DNA of 64,000 bases, taken from contig JBBCGQ010000001.1 of the NCBI GenBank assembly GCA_037200845.1, forward strand, positions 3,088,585 to 3,152,584. The letters run 5' to 3'. The position numbers and the translations under genes are program-made. The number at the start of each line of letters is the position of its first letter. Position 1 is the first letter of the stretch. Positions 9,333-18,514 of this stretch are shown in pieces. The notes under the pieces were generated by a model that saw only the letters and a program-made list of their open reading frames with translations, ran no database searches and was not told the origin of the DNA. The stretch comes from Bauldia sp. Its GTDB lineage: Bacteria; Pseudomonadota; Alphaproteobacteria; Rhizobiales; Kaistiaceae.

Positions 9333-9878
9333 TCAGGCGGACGGCTCCGGCGCCAGGATCGGCGTCGCGTGGTCCGAAGGCCTTGCCGGACGGTCAACCG
9401 CCGCTTGCAGCAGCAGGAGCACCGCCCCGATCGTGACGATGGTCAGCTCCACCGCATGGGCGATCAGCCCGTCCATGGTCGGCGTCGTGGCGAGCAGCGG
9501 CGCCACCATGTAGATCGCCGGCCCCAGCACGGCGGCGGCGCGCAGACCGATGTTGCGTGCCAGCGCCAGGAACGCGATGGCCGCGAACGCCAGGTAGGCG
9601 TAGGCCGCCTCCGGCGAGGTCGTGTCCGCCGGCACCATCAGCCAGTTGGCGGCGTCCGTCCCGAACGCCCCGGAGGCCGTGGCTTTGGCGAGAAACAGCA
9701 GCCCGATCGTGAAGAACATGTAGCCGCCGAACAGAATGCCGACGATCCGCCGCCCCGGGTGCGGTTTGGGGAGCGCCGCCAGCATCACCACCGCATAAAC
9801 CAGCCCCGCGATCAGCGCCGTCAGCGGCAGGTGGTCGCGGGCACTCTGGATCCAGGTGGCGAAATCAGGCGGCGGCAT
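9333..9878 (-). CDS. Membrane protein, paralogue of the previous gene
   Basis: 181 residues with about five membrane helices. It aligns without gaps over most of its length with the neighbouring 182-residue protein (LPLTALIAGLVYAV, KPHPGRRIVGILF, YMFFTIGLLFL, SPEAAYAYLAFAAIAFL, IGLRAAAVLGPAIY). A 222-base gap separates the pair and holds no gene; it contains one match to a DnaA box, TTATCCACA at 9156-9164. Both genes point the same way. Function unknown. Confidence 0.75.
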   Translation of the reverse strand: MPPPDFATWIQSARDHLPLTALIAGLVYAVVMLAALPKPHPGRRIVGILFGGYMFFTIGLLFLAKATASGAFGTDAANWLMVPADTTSPEAAYAYLAFAAIAFLALARNIGLRAAAVLGPAIYMVAPLLATTPTMDGLIAHAVELTIVTIGAVLLLLQAAVDRPARPSDHATPILAPEPSA

Positions 9879-9950
9879 GGTTGGCGGCTCCGTTCTGCTG
9901 CGGGTCTAGCTCAGGTGGAAAAGGTGCAAAGGCCGGGCCAGTCGGGCCGG

Positions 9951-10103
9951 CTACTCGTCGTTGCTGGCGTTGAGCTTGTCGACGGGGATGGCCTTGGCTT
10001 CCCCTTTCTTCGCCGGCTTCGGATCGCGGTTTGAGCCTTGCGGCTTCGGCTGCTGCTTGGCCGCAGCGCCGGCGTCCTTCTTTTCCAGTTTCTTGTCGGC
10101 CAT
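9951..10103 (-). CDS. Small Lys-rich hypothetical protein, 50 residues
   Basis: Short ORF starting MADKKLEKKDAG and ending DKLNASNDE. It is rich in Lys, Ala, Gln and Pro, with no membrane segment, and is probably intrinsically disordered. Support comes from a textbook Shine-Dalgarno GGGGAGG five bases before the ATG, which lies directly against the ispG stop codon (11-base spacing). It is therefore the third gene of a zur-ispG operon. Function unknown. Confidence 0.7.
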   Translation of the reverse strand: MADKKLEKKDAGAAAKQQPKPQGSNRDPKPAKKGEAKAIPVDKLNASNDE

Positions 10104-10114
10104 CGTCGCCTCCC

Positions 10115-11368
10115 CTATTCGGCAGCGTCGGCGGACGCGCCATGCCCGAACCGGCGATCGACATATTCGCCGACCATCTTGCGGAAGTCATCGGCGATCA
10201 TCGGCCCGCGCAGCGTCGCCGCCTTCTTGCCGTCGATGAACACCGGCGCCGCCGGCTGCTCGCCGGTGCCGGGCAGCGAGATGCCGATGTCGGCGTGCTT
10301 GGATTCGCCCGGCCCGTTGACGATGCAGCCCATCACCGCGACCTTGAGCGCCTCGACGCCCGGATATTTCCTGCGCCACTCCGGCATCGCCTCGGCGAGG
10401 TCGGTCTCGATGCGCTTGGCGAGTTCCTGGAACACCGTCGAGGTCGTGCGCCCGCACCCGGGGCACGCCGCCACCACCGGCACAAAGGCGCGGAAGCCCA
10501 TCGTCTGGAGCAGTTCCTGCGCCACCTGCACTTCACGCGTCCGGTCGCCGCCGGGCTCCGGCGTCAGCGAGATGCGGATCGTGTCGCCGATCCCCTGCTG
10601 CAGCAGGATGCCGAGCGCCGCCGACGAAGCGACGATGCCCTTCGATCCCATGCCGGCTTCGGTGAGGCCGAGGTGCAGCGCGTGGTCCGAGCGCGCCGCC
10701 AGCATTGTGTAGCAGGCGACGAGATCCTGAATCTGGCTGACCTTCGCCGAGAGAATGATTTTCGACCGCGGCAGGCCGAGCGCCTCCGCCTGCGCCGCCG
10801 ACAAGAGCGCCGACTGCACGATCGCCTCGCGCATCACGTCGCGCGCGTCCATCGAATTGGGCGAGACCGCGTTCTCGTCCATCAGCCGCGTCAGCAGCGC
10901 CTGGTCGAGCGAACCCCAGTTGACACCGATGCGCACCGGCTTGTCGTTCTTCAGCGCGATCTCGATCAGCGTCGCGAACTGCGTGTCGCGCTTGGCGCCG
11001 AAGCCGACGTTGCCCGGATTGATGCGATACTTGTCGAGCGCTTCGGCCGCCGCCGGATAGTTCGTCAGCAGCGTGTGGCCGTTGTAGTGGAAGTCGCCGA
11101 TGAGGGGCACGCGAAGCCCGCGCTTGGCGAGCCCGTCACGGATATGCGGCACCGCCGCCGCCGACTCCTCGCGGTCGACGGTGATGCGCACGATCTCCGA
11201 TCCCGCCCGCGCCAGCGCCGCCACCTGCCGTATGGTGCCTTCGATATCGGCCGTGTCGGTATTGGTCATCGACTGCACGACCACCGGCGCACCGCCGCCG
11301 ACCTGCACGCCGCCCACCATCACCGGCACGGTGACGTGACGATCGAGCGGAGCGGAGAGATACGACAT
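10115..11368 (-). CDS. ispG: 4-hydroxy-3-methylbut-2-enyl diphosphate synthase (flavodoxin)
   Basis: [4Fe-4S] enzyme of the MEP isoprenoid pathway converting methylerythritol cyclodiphosphate to HMBPP. It has the TIM-barrel N-terminal part ([27 protein letters not shown]) and the C-terminal iron-sulfur domain with CPGCG and [10 protein letters not shown], supplying the three cluster cysteines. 417 residues, normal for the bacterial form. The start ATG overlaps the zur stop (TGATG), so translation is coupled to the zinc regulator upstream. It supplies precursors to ispA in the same window. Confidence 0.96.
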   Translation of the reverse strand: MSYLSAPLDRHVTVPVMVGGVQVGGGAPVVVQSMTNTDTADIEGTIRQVAALARAGSEIVRITVDREESAAAVPHIRDGLAKRGLRVPLIGDFHYNGHTLLTNYPAAAEALDKYRINPGNVGFGAKRDTQFATLIEIALKNDKPVRIGVNWGSLDQALLTRLMDENAVSPNSMDARDVMREAIVQSALLSAAQAEALGLPRSKIILSAKVSQIQDLVACYTMLAARSDHALHLGLTEAGMGSKGIVASSAALGILLQQGIGDTIRISLTPEPGGDRTREVQVAQELLQTMGFRAFVPVVAACPGCGRTTSTVFQELAKRIETDLAEAMPEWRRKYPGVEALKVAVMGCIVNGPGESKHADIGISLPGTGEQPAAPVFIDGKKAATLRGPMIADDFRKMVGEYVDRRFGHGASADAAE

Positions 11369-11862
11369 CAGTCCGCCTGGCAGCGAGCGCAGAGCCCGCG
11401 CACCTCGAGCACGCGCAGCCGCGGCAGGAATTCGCGGCTTTTCGTTTCCGCCGTCACCAGCGAGCCGAGCGCGTCGGAGGAAGCCTCCGCCGCCGCGCCG
11501 CAATTGTCGCAGATGAGAAACAGCGTCGCGCCCGGCTCGCACTCGTCGCCGCGATCGCAGGCGACGAACGCGTTCTTCGACTCGATCCGGTGCGCAAAAT
11601 TGTGCGCGGTGAGAAACTCCAGAGCGCGGTACACCGACACCGGCGCCAGCCGCGCCTCGCCATGCCCTGCCAGCCGGTCGATCACGTCATAGGCCGAGGC
11701 CGGCACGTGACTCTCCAGCAAGGCTTCCAGCACCTGCCGCCGCTGCTCGGTAAACCGCAGCCCCTCCCGCGCGCAGATCTCCTCCGCGTGGCGCAGGGCT
11801 TCCGCCTCGCAGCGCGCGTGGTCGTGCTCGCGGTGTTCCAGGACGGGGCTGACGTGCGGCAT
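11368..11862 (-). CDS. zur: Fur-family regulator, probable Zur
   Basis: 164-residue metal-dependent repressor. A winged-helix domain ([18 protein letters not shown], then [11 protein letters not shown] recognition region) is followed by the dimerisation domain with paired CxxC motifs (CDNCG and CARC) for structural zinc. The N-terminus carries HREHDHARC. The pattern of two CxxC motifs and the His/Cys set resembles Zur more than Fur or Irr. ATG at 11862 is chosen; a TTG at 11871 adds three residues. First gene of an operon with ispG; 91 bases separate it from divergent bdhA. Zur versus another Fur subtype is an inference. Confidence 0.85.
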   Translation of the reverse strand: MPHVSPVLEHREHDHARCEAEALRHAEEICAREGLRFTEQRRQVLEALLESHVPASAYDVIDRLAGHGEARLAPVSVYRALEFLTAHNFAHRIESKNAFVACDRGDECEPGATLFLICDNCGAAAEASSDALGSLVTAETKSREFLPRLRVLEVRGLCARCQAD

Positions 11863-11953
11863 GGTTTCCAAGCTCTAGCATGGCCCGCGACGGCGCGGAG
11901 GATGCCATGCAATATATAGGATAGCGGCGGTAAATCGCGAGGGTAAGACGGCC

Positions 11954-12736
11954 ATGCTGAAGGGCAGGACTGCGCTGGTAACCGGCTCGACCTCGGGCAT
12001 CGGCCTGGGGCTGGCAACGGCCTTTGCCGCCGAGGGCTGCAACGTCGTCCTTAACGGCTTCGGCGAGGCCGCGCCAATCGAGAAACTCCGCGCCGGCCTC
12101 GCCAGGGATCATGGCGTCACCGTCGCCTATTCGCCGGCGGATATGTCCAAGGCCGACGACATCGCCGCCATGGTTGCCGACGCCGAGAAGGAATTCGGCG
12201 CCATCGATATTCTCTGCAACAACGCCGGCATCCAGTTTGTCTCGCCGGTCGACGAATTCCCGATCGACAAATGGAACGCCATCATCGCGATCAACCTCAC
12301 CTCGGCGTTCCTGACGATACGCGCCGCGCTGCCGAAGATGAAAGCGAAAGGCTGGGGCCGCATCATCAACACGGCGAGCGCGCACGCGCTCGTCGCCTCG
12401 CCTTTCAAGGCGGCCTACGTCGCCGCCAAGCACGGCATCGCCGGCCTGACCAAGACCGTGGCGCTGGAAGTCGCGACCAAAAACATCACCGTCAACGCGA
12501 TCTGCCCCGGCTACGTCTGGACGCCGCTGGTCGAGAAGCAGATCCCCGACACGATGAAGGCGCGCAACCTGACCGCCGAGCAGGTGAAGAACGACGTCAT
12601 CCTCGCCGCGCAACCGACCAAACAGTTCGTGACCACCGAACAGGTCGCCGCCCTCGCCGTCTTCCTCGCCTCGGATGCAGCGAAATCGATCACCGGCGCA
12701 CTGCTGCCGATGGACGGCGGCTGGACGGCGGCATAG
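11954..12736 (+). CDS. bdhA: 3-hydroxybutyrate dehydrogenase
   Basis: NAD-dependent short-chain dehydrogenase that oxidises D-3-hydroxybutyrate from PHB breakdown to acetoacetate. Rossmann motif TGSTSGIG (10-17), NNAG (89-92), and catalytic Ser142, Tyr155 and Lys159 are present. The C-terminal lid region (TPLVEKQIPDTMKAR, QPTKQFVT) is typical of 3-hydroxybutyrate dehydrogenases rather than generic SDRs. 260 residues as expected. It completes the local PHB theme with phaA and phaR. ATG with a weak gaggg upstream. Confidence 0.93.
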   Translation: MLKGRTALVTGSTSGIGLGLATAFAAEGCNVVLNGFGEAAPIEKLRAGLARDHGVTVAYSPADMSKADDIAAMVADAEKEFGAIDILCNNAGIQFVSPVDEFPIDKWNAIIAINLTSAFLTIRAALPKMKAKGWGRIINTASAHALVASPFKAAYVAAKHGIAGLTKTVALEVATKNITVNAICPGYVWTPLVEKQIPDTMKARNLTAEQVKNDVILAAQPTKQFVTTEQVAALAVFLASDAAKSITGALLPMDGGWTAA

Positions 12737-12885
12737 CTACGCCACGCGCGCGCCGGCCTGCGTCCGCCATGCGCCGCGCCGCGGCCGCCCGTACGTCTTC
12801 CACGTCGATGTCGGCAACAACGTCGGCTGACGATGCACCGCGACGCCGGACTGCACCGCGACAGCGGCAGCCCCGCGCCGGTGCG

Positions 12886-14379
12886 CTAAGGCGGCAGCCC
12901 GGCGCGGAGATATCCGTCGTTGAAGTGCTCGCGGTCGCCGTCGTGGCGGAAGGGTTGCGTCTTCGCCCACCCCGCGGTCGAGAAACCCGGCGTCGTGAGC
13001 AGGAACCCCTCCGCCTCCCGCCGTCCTTCCTCCACCCGCCCAAGCTGAACCAGCGCCGCCGCCAGAATGCGCCGCGAGCCGGAACCGCGGGTCGACTCGT
13101 GGCTGAGCGTTTCCGCCGCGTCCGCATAGAGCCCCGCGGCGTACTGCGCCCAGCCGAGCAGCCAGTAGTATTGGCTGGGCGGCTGCGGGTTGAGCCGAAA
13201 GGCATTGCGGGCGCTTTTGATAGCCTCCATCGCCCGCCCGTCGAAGACCAGGATGTCGGCGTAGAGCGCCCAGGCTTCGGCGTCGTTCGGATTGAGGCGC
13301 AGCGTCGATTCGATGTCGGCGATGCCGCCGGTGAGGTCGCCGGCGTAGGCCCTGAGATAGCCGAGCACCATGTGGGCGTCGGCATTGCCGGGGTCGAGTT
13401 CGACCGCGCGGCGCGCGGCGGCCAGCGCGTCGGCTTGCCGGGCCTCCTCGCCCCAATAGATCCAGCTGAAGTGATAGCTCATCGCGCGCCAGGCGTGCGC
13501 GGCGGCAAAGCTCGGATCGAGCGCCAGCGACTTGTCGAGCAACACCAGCCCGGCGCGGTTTTTCTCCGGCGACATGGTCACCAGCGGCCGCGCCCTGATG
13601 AACAATTCGTATGCTTCGAGGTTCGTCGGCCGCCGCGTCGGCAGCGCCCGCGCCAGGGGCAGAACATCGGATAGCGCGTTGACGATGCGCCCGACTACCT
13701 CGTCCTGGAGCTTGAAGATATCGACGAGATCGCGGTCGAACCGGTCCACCCACAGATGCGTGTTATCGACCGTATCGATCAGGCGGGCGCTGATGCGGAC
13801 GCGGGCGTCGGCGCGGCGGACACTGCCCTCGATGAGATAGCGCACGCCAAGCTCGCGCGCGATCGTGCGCACGTCGCTCGTGCTACCCCGGTAGGCGAAT
13901 GATGAATTGCGGGCGATGACCAGCAGACCGGGCACTTTCGACAGGTCGTCGATCAGATCCTCCGCCAGGCCGTCGGCGAAATATCCCTGCTCGGCATCGC
14001 TGCTCAGGTTGGAGAAGGCGAGCACCGCGATCGACGGCTTGCCGGCCAGCGGCTCCACCGAAACCGCGCTCGCCGCCGGCCTTATCAGGCGGTAGCCGAT
14101 ACGCGGCACGGTCGCTATCCACGTCTCGCCGCTCGGCGATTCGCCGAGCGCCTTGCGCAGCGCCGCGATCTGGACGGTCAGATTGCTTTCCTCGACCGCC
14201 GCGTTCGGCCAGCCGGCGTTCATCAGGTCGCCCTTGCCGACCGCGCGGCCGTCCGCCTCGATCAGCGCCTTGAGCAACGCCGCACCACGACTCGAAATCG
14301 CGACCGCGACCCCATCGCGCGACAGCGCGCCGTGGGTGTCGAGAACGAACGGACCGAACGCGAGAGCGCCATCAGCCAT
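12886..14379 (-). CDS. Winged-helix regulator with TolB-like and TPR domains
   Basis: 497-residue one-component regulator of the CadC/adenylate-cyclase-associated type. An OmpR/PhoB-like DNA-binding domain occupies residues 1-100 (ESNLTVQIAALRKALGE, ATVPRIGYRL). It is followed by a TolB N-terminal-like domain (SIAVLAFSNLSSDAEQGYFADGLAEDL, about 115-235), then TPR repeats (about 290-470; AWRAMSYHF, ARRAVELDPGNADAH, LRLNPNDAEAW). There is no membrane helix, so it is cytoplasmic. Start MADGALAF is chosen because the winged-helix domain begins there. The target genes are unknown. Monocistronic. Confidence 0.85.
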   Translation of the reverse strand: MADGALAFGPFVLDTHGALSRDGVAVAISSRGAALLKALIEADGRAVGKGDLMNAGWPNAAVEESNLTVQIAALRKALGESPSGETWIATVPRIGYRLIRPAASAVSVEPLAGKPSIAVLAFSNLSSDAEQGYFADGLAEDLIDDLSKVPGLLVIARNSSFAYRGSTSDVRTIARELGVRYLIEGSVRRADARVRISARLIDTVDNTHLWVDRFDRDLVDIFKLQDEVVGRIVNALSDVLPLARALPTRRPTNLEAYELFIRARPLVTMSPEKNRAGLVLLDKSLALDPSFAAAHAWRAMSYHFSWIYWGEEARQADALAAARRAVELDPGNADAHMVLGYLRAYAGDLTGGIADIESTLRLNPNDAEAWALYADILVFDGRAMEAIKSARNAFRLNPQPPSQYYWLLGWAQYAAGLYADAAETLSHESTRGSGSRRILAAALVQLGRVEEGRREAEGFLLTTPGFSTAGWAKTQPFRHDGDREHFNDGYLRAGLPP

Positions 14380-14481
14380 GGCTGCGACTCTATACTGCGT
14401 GCCGGCCTTCGTGGAACCGATCCACGCCGGCCTCGCGCATTGCGGAAGCGCCAATCGTGTCCGGCGATACTACCGACCGCG

Positions 14482-14895
14482 TCACCGGTCGATCGGCGGC
14501 CCCTCGAACACATGGCCCGCATACTGCGGCAGGTCGTCGGTGATCTCGTCCCACGCCGCCTTCGACGCGACGAAGATGTGCTCGCTCGGCCGGATCGACG
14601 GCGCATCGACCAGCGTGCCCATCGACACGTGCACCCGTTCGCCCACCGCTGAAAAGAGAAACGCGCCGCACCTGCCGCAGCGGATGTCGCCGTGCTCGCG
14701 CGTCCCGTAGATCAGCAGCGAGTCCTCGCCCTTGGTGATGCGCAGCTTCTCCACCGCGATGCCGGCGAACGGCTTCGCGGCCGCGCCCGTCGCCGCCCGG
14801 CAGCGCGAGCAGTGGCAGTACGCGGCGTACAGGAATTCGTCGGCGACGGCGTATTCCACGGCCCCGCACAAGCACCGCCCGGTCAACATCGCCAT
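14482..14895 (-). CDS. GFA-family (glutathione-dependent formaldehyde-activating fold) protein
   Basis: 137-residue zinc protein. It has the GFA/CENP-V signature CLCGAVEY, CHCSRCR and CGRCGAFLFS, giving the cysteine sets that bind two zinc ions. The family name comes from one member that binds S-hydroxymethylglutathione; most members have no proven reaction. It is divergent from the YCII/ECF block with a 150-base gap containing a GGTCGA...TCGACC inverted repeat (about 14980-15007). Family certain, function open. Confidence 0.88.
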   Translation of the reverse strand: MAMLTGRCLCGAVEYAVADEFLYAAYCHCSRCRAATGAAAKPFAGIAVEKLRITKGEDSLLIYGTREHGDIRCGRCGAFLFSAVGERVHVSMGTLVDAPSIRPSEHIFVASKAAWDEITDDLPQYAGHVFEGPPIDR

Positions 14896-15045
14896 GCCGA
14901 TCTCCGTTTCCCTCGCGGCTTGGTCGAGCCGGATGCCGCGATTTCGACGCCCGCCGCTGAAAAAAATGATAGCCGGCGCGGTCGAAATCCGCCGCCGCCG
15001 CTCGACCAGAGGCGTATCCTAGCCAATCCCCGACAGGAGCCGCCA

Positions 15046-15402
15046 ATGCGCTACCTCTGCCTGGTCTATTTCGAGCCCAACATCTTCGACAAGTTCACGC
15101 CCGCCGAAGGCGCGGCGTTCACTAACGAATCCCTCACCTACGACGAATCTCTCATGGCCCGCGGCCTGTTCGTCGACGCCAACGCGCTGCAGTCGACGGA
15201 CCAGGCCAAGACCGTCCGCGTCCGCAACGGCAAAGCGTCGGTCACCGACGGTCCCTTCGCCGAGACGCGCGAGGTGCTCGGCGGCTACGTCATGGTCGAG
15301 GCGCCGAACATCGACGAGGCGCTGAAGGCCGCCGCCGGCATCCCGCTCGCCCGCCTCGGCAGCGTCGAGGTCCGCCCCATCCTTCAACTCGGCAAGACCT
15401 GA
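15046..15402 (+). CDS. YCII-related DGPF-domain protein 1
   Basis: 118-residue protein with the family signature [20 protein letters not shown] and the N-terminal strand [19 protein letters not shown] proteins have a ferredoxin-like fold and a conserved His/Asp pair in some members. Their biochemical role is not settled. Clusters of DGPF genes next to an ECF sigma factor with a C-terminal TPR-like extension define the ECF42 arrangement. Shine-Dalgarno aggag precedes the ATG. Eleven bases separate it from the second copy, so it is an operon. Confidence 0.9.
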   Translation: MRYLCLVYFEPNIFDKFTPAEGAAFTNESLTYDESLMARGLFVDANALQSTDQAKTVRVRNGKASVTDGPFAETREVLGGYVMVEAPNIDEALKAAAGIPLARLGSVEVRPILQLGKT

Positions 15403-15413
15403 GGACCACGCCC

Positions 15414-15770
15414 ATGCAGTACGTTCTTCTCATCTATCAGGGCGATCCCCGCGGCGTCGTCAGCGAGGCCGTCATCGCCGAGTACATGACCGAGATCGCC
15501 GCCCACAACGAGGACATGAAGCGGAGCGGCCATTTCATCGCGACCGCCGGCCTTGGCTTTCCGGATACGGCGACGTGCGTGCGCCAGGTGAACGGCAAGA
15601 CGCAGATGACCGACGGGCCGTTCGCCGAGACGAAAGAATATCTCGGCGGCCTCTACATCATCGAAGCACGCGACCTGAACGACGCCCTGAAGCAAGCCGC
15701 GGCGCTGCCGATGACGCGCTTCGCCACCATCGAGGTGCGCCCGGTCAACCACCTCGAAGTCGTCGCCTGA
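15414..15770 (+). CDS. YCII-related DGPF-domain protein 2
   Basis: 118 residues, a paralogue of the preceding gene ([43 protein letters not shown]). Same-length tandem duplication. The stop lies 5 bases before the sigma-factor ATG, so all three are co-transcribed. In described ECF42 systems the DGPF genes are both neighbours and targets of the sigma factor. Confidence 0.9.
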   Translation: MQYVLLIYQGDPRGVVSEAVIAEYMTEIAAHNEDMKRSGHFIATAGLGFPDTATCVRQVNGKTQMTDGPFAETKEYLGGLYIIEARDLNDALKQAAALPMTRFATIEVRPVNHLEVVA

Positions 15771-15775
15771 GCGAC

Positions 15776-16996
15776 ATGGCGGACGCCGGCAAGCGCGAGG
15801 TCGATGCGGTCTACCGCGCCGAGCGCGGCCGCGTGCTCGCCACCCTCATCCGCCTCCTCGGCAATTTCGATCTCGCCGAGGAGGCGGTCCACGACGCCTT
15901 CATCGCCGCCGCCGAGCAGTGGCCGCGCGAAGGTCTGCCGGCCAACCCGCGCGCCTGGCTGGTCTCCGCCGGCCGCTTCAAGGCCATCGACAAGCTCCGC
16001 CGCCGGGCCCGCTTCGATGCCGCCCAGGAAGACATCGCCATGCTGATCGAGGGCAATGCCGAAACCGAGGACGCCGCGGCCATCGCCGACGACCAGCTCC
16101 GCCTCATCTTCACCTGCTGCCACCCGGCGCTGTCGTCGGACGCGCAGGTGGCGCTGACGCTCCGCGAAATCTGCGGCCTGACCACCGAGGAAATCGCCCG
16201 CGCCTATCTCGCCGGCGCGCCGCGCATCGCCCAGCGCATCGTCCGCGCCAAGGCCAAGATCCGCGACGCCCACATCCCCTACGAGATGCCGGAGAAGGCC
16301 GACCTGCCCGACCGCCTCGATGCCGTGCTCCACGTCATCTATCTCGTTTTCAACGAAGGCTACGCCGCCACGGCCGGCCCGAGCCTCACCCGCGCCGATC
16401 TTTCCAGCGAAGCGATCCGCCTCGGCCGCCTGCTGGTGGCGCTGCTGCCCGATGCCGAGGCCGTCGGCCTGCTGGCGCTGATGCTGCTGCACGAGTCGCG
16501 CCGCGCCGCCCGCGCGTCGCCGTCCGGCGACCTGGTGCTGCTCGCCGATCAGGACCGCGCACGCTGGGACCGCGCGCTCATCGCCGAGGGAACCGCGCTC
16601 GCCGCGCGCGCGATGGCCGCGCCGGTCGTCGGCGCCTACGCCATCCAGGCGGCAATCGGCGCCGCGCATGCCGCGCCGGCGACCGACTGGACCGAGGTCG
16701 TCCGGCTCTACGATCTCCTGCTCCACGCCAACCCTTCGCCGGTGGTCGCGCTGAACCGCGCCGTCGCAGTGGCGATGCGCGACGGCCCCGCCGCCGGCCT
16801 TGCCCTCATCGATTCGATCATGGCCGACGGCGTCCTCGCGGAGTTCCATCTCGCCCACGCCGCACGCGCCGATCTGCTCCGCCGCCTCGGCCACGTGTCC
16901 TCGGCGCGCGCAGCGTACGGACGCGCGCTGACGCTCGCCGGGCAGGAGCCGGAACGCCGGTTCCTCCGCAAGCGACTGGAAGAATTGACGGAGTAA
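15776..16996 (+). CDS. ECF42-type RNA polymerase sigma factor with C-terminal extension
   Basis: 406 residues, more than twice a minimal ECF sigma. Sigma-2 region (residues 8-80; [46 protein letters not shown]), sigma-4 region (about 105-175; [19 protein letters not shown]) and a long helical C-terminal domain with TPR-like character ([35 protein letters not shown]). This architecture plus two upstream DGPF genes is diagnostic of ECF42. No anti-sigma gene is nearby, consistent with control through the C-terminal domain. The signal is unknown. Confidence 0.92.
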   Translation: MADAGKREVDAVYRAERGRVLATLIRLLGNFDLAEEAVHDAFIAAAEQWPREGLPANPRAWLVSAGRFKAIDKLRRRARFDAAQEDIAMLIEGNAETEDAAAIADDQLRLIFTCCHPALSSDAQVALTLREICGLTTEEIARAYLAGAPRIAQRIVRAKAKIRDAHIPYEMPEKADLPDRLDAVLHVIYLVFNEGYAATAGPSLTRADLSSEAIRLGRLLVALLPDAEAVGLLALMLLHESRRAARASPSGDLVLLADQDRARWDRALIAEGTALAARAMAAPVVGAYAIQAAIGAAHAAPATDWTEVVRLYDLLLHANPSPVVALNRAVAVAMRDGPAAGLALIDSIMADGVLAEFHLAHAARADLLRRLGHVSSARAAYGRALTLAGQEPERRFLRKRLEELTE

Positions 16997-17041
16997 CTTA
17001 GCCGGCATTTCTCCACAGGGCTGACACACGAATTTTATGTT

Positions 17042-17059
17042 CTGTTGCTAGTCTGAATT
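17042..17059 (+). promoter_or_regulatory. Weak candidate PHO box before ugpB
   Basis: CTGTTGCTAGTCTGAATT keeps the CTGT/CTG repeats at 11-base spacing of a PHO box but matches the consensus only about 10 of 18 positions. It lies in an AT-rich stretch (17030-17100) that is the only plausible promoter for the ugp operon, which is PhoB-controlled in other bacteria. Speculative. Confidence 0.2.
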
Positions 17060-17159
17060 ATATTTATGTGCCTAAGTATCGTCATCAATATTTCACTGTT
17101 AAATCCCGCGATGCACAGTAAATCGTCGGCTGCCTTTTCCTCACATCCACGAGGCTCCG

Positions 17160-18506
17160 ATGAACAAGAATCTCCTCACTGCGGTCGGCGCGCTGGCACT
17201 CAGCGCATCGCTCGCCGCTCCCGCCATGGCGGACAAGACCAAGTTCGATTTCTGGTTCGGCCTGACGGGCGACCTCGCCCAGCGCGTCGGCGAGGTGTGC
17301 CAGCACTTCAACGACTCGCAGGCTGATTTCGAAGTCGTCTGCACCAGCCAGGGCAATTACGACCAGACCCTGCAGAACACCATCGCCGCCTTCCGCGCCG
17401 GCAACCAGCCGACCGTGGTCCAGGTTTACGACGTCGGCACCGCGACCATGATGCTGTCCGGCGCCTACTATCCGGCGAACAAGCTGATGGCCGAGAACGG
17501 CTACACCGTGAAGTGGGACGACTACTTCCCCGGCATCGCGCGCTACTACGCCGCCTCGAACGGCGACATGTACTCCTTCCCCTTCAACTCCTCGACCGCG
17601 CTCCTCTACTGGAACAAGGCCGACTTCGCGAAGATCGGCAAGACCGAAGCGCCGAAGACCTGGGAAGAAGCGGCTGAGGACATGAAGCTGCTCAAGGACG
17701 CCGGCTCGGCCTGCCCGATGGGCATCAACATCAGCGCCAACGAAAGCTGGCAGCTCCTCGAGCAGTTCTCCGCCATCCACAACGAGCCCGTCGCCACCAA
17801 GGACAACGGCTTCGGCGGTCTCGACACCGAGCTGGTCTTCAACAAGACCAAGTTCGTCAAATACGTCACCGACCTGAAGAGCTGGTACGACCAGGGCCTC
17901 GTCAAGATCAAGGCCAAGGAAACCGGCAAGACCTTCGTCGAAGCCTTCGCCGCCGGCGAATGCGACATGATGATGACCTCGGTCGGCGATCACGGCACGG
18001 TTGCCAAGATCGCGGTGCCGGGCCTCGACTGGGACGTCGCCGAACTTCCGGTCTACGCCGGCACCGAGCGCAAGAACTCGCTCGTCGGCGGTGCTTCGCT
18101 CTGGGTCCTCGCCGGCAAGTCGCCGGCCGAGTACAAGGGCGCGGCCGCCTTCCTGAACTTCATTGCCCAGCCGGAGCAGGCTCTGTTCTGGTCGACGGTC
18201 ACCGGCTACATCCCGGTCACCAAGAGCGGCTTCGACTACATGAAGGCGCAGGGCTTCTACGACAAGCCGCCGTACACGGGCCGCGAGGTCGCGATCGCAT
18301 CGCTCACCGCCTCCGAGCCGACCCCGATCACCCGCGGCGTCCGCATCGGCAACTTCACGCAGATCCGCGCTGAAGTTTCGAACGGCCTGCAGGAGATCTT
18401 CGCCAACAACAAGCCGGTGCAGGAAGCCATCGACGGCGTCGTCGAGCGCGGCAATGCGCTGATCAAGCGCTTCGCCGACACCTACCCGGGCAAGACCCTG
18501 CCGTAG
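17160..18506 (+). CDS. ugpB: sn-glycerol-3-phosphate ABC transporter, periplasmic binding protein
   Basis: 448-residue type-1 family solute-binding protein with signal peptide (cleavage after AMA near residue 24). The sequence pattern matches UgpB closely: QGNYDQTLQNTIAAFRAGNQP, VVQVYDVGTATMM, PFNSSTALLYWNK, EQFSAIHNEPVATKDNGF. It captures glycerol-3-phosphate and its diesters in the periplasm and passes them to UgpAE. First gene of ugpBAE with 8 bases to ugpA. The preceding 160 bases hold the promoter. Confidence 0.95.
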   Translation: MNKNLLTAVGALALSASLAAPAMADKTKFDFWFGLTGDLAQRVGEVCQHFNDSQADFEVVCTSQGNYDQTLQNTIAAFRAGNQPTVVQVYDVGTATMMLSGAYYPANKLMAENGYTVKWDDYFPGIARYYAASNGDMYSFPFNSSTALLYWNKADFAKIGKTEAPKTWEEAAEDMKLLKDAGSACPMGINISANESWQLLEQFSAIHNEPVATKDNGFGGLDTELVFNKTKFVKYVTDLKSWYDQGLVKIKAKETGKTFVEAFAAGECDMMMTSVGDHGTVAKIAVPGLDWDVAELPVYAGTERKNSLVGGASLWVLAGKSPAEYKGAAAFLNFIAQPEQALFWSTVTGYIPVTKSGFDYMKAQGFYDKPPYTGREVAIASLTASEPTPITRGVRIGNFTQIRAEVSNGLQEIFANNKPVQEAIDGVVERGNALIKRFADTYPGKTLP

Positions 18507-18514
18507 GCAGTCCG

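Noticed and set aside
14980..15007. GGTCGA...TCGACC as a confirmed ECF operator
   Set aside because: It is only a palindrome at the right place; it is listed as a hint with the ECF finding, not as a feature.
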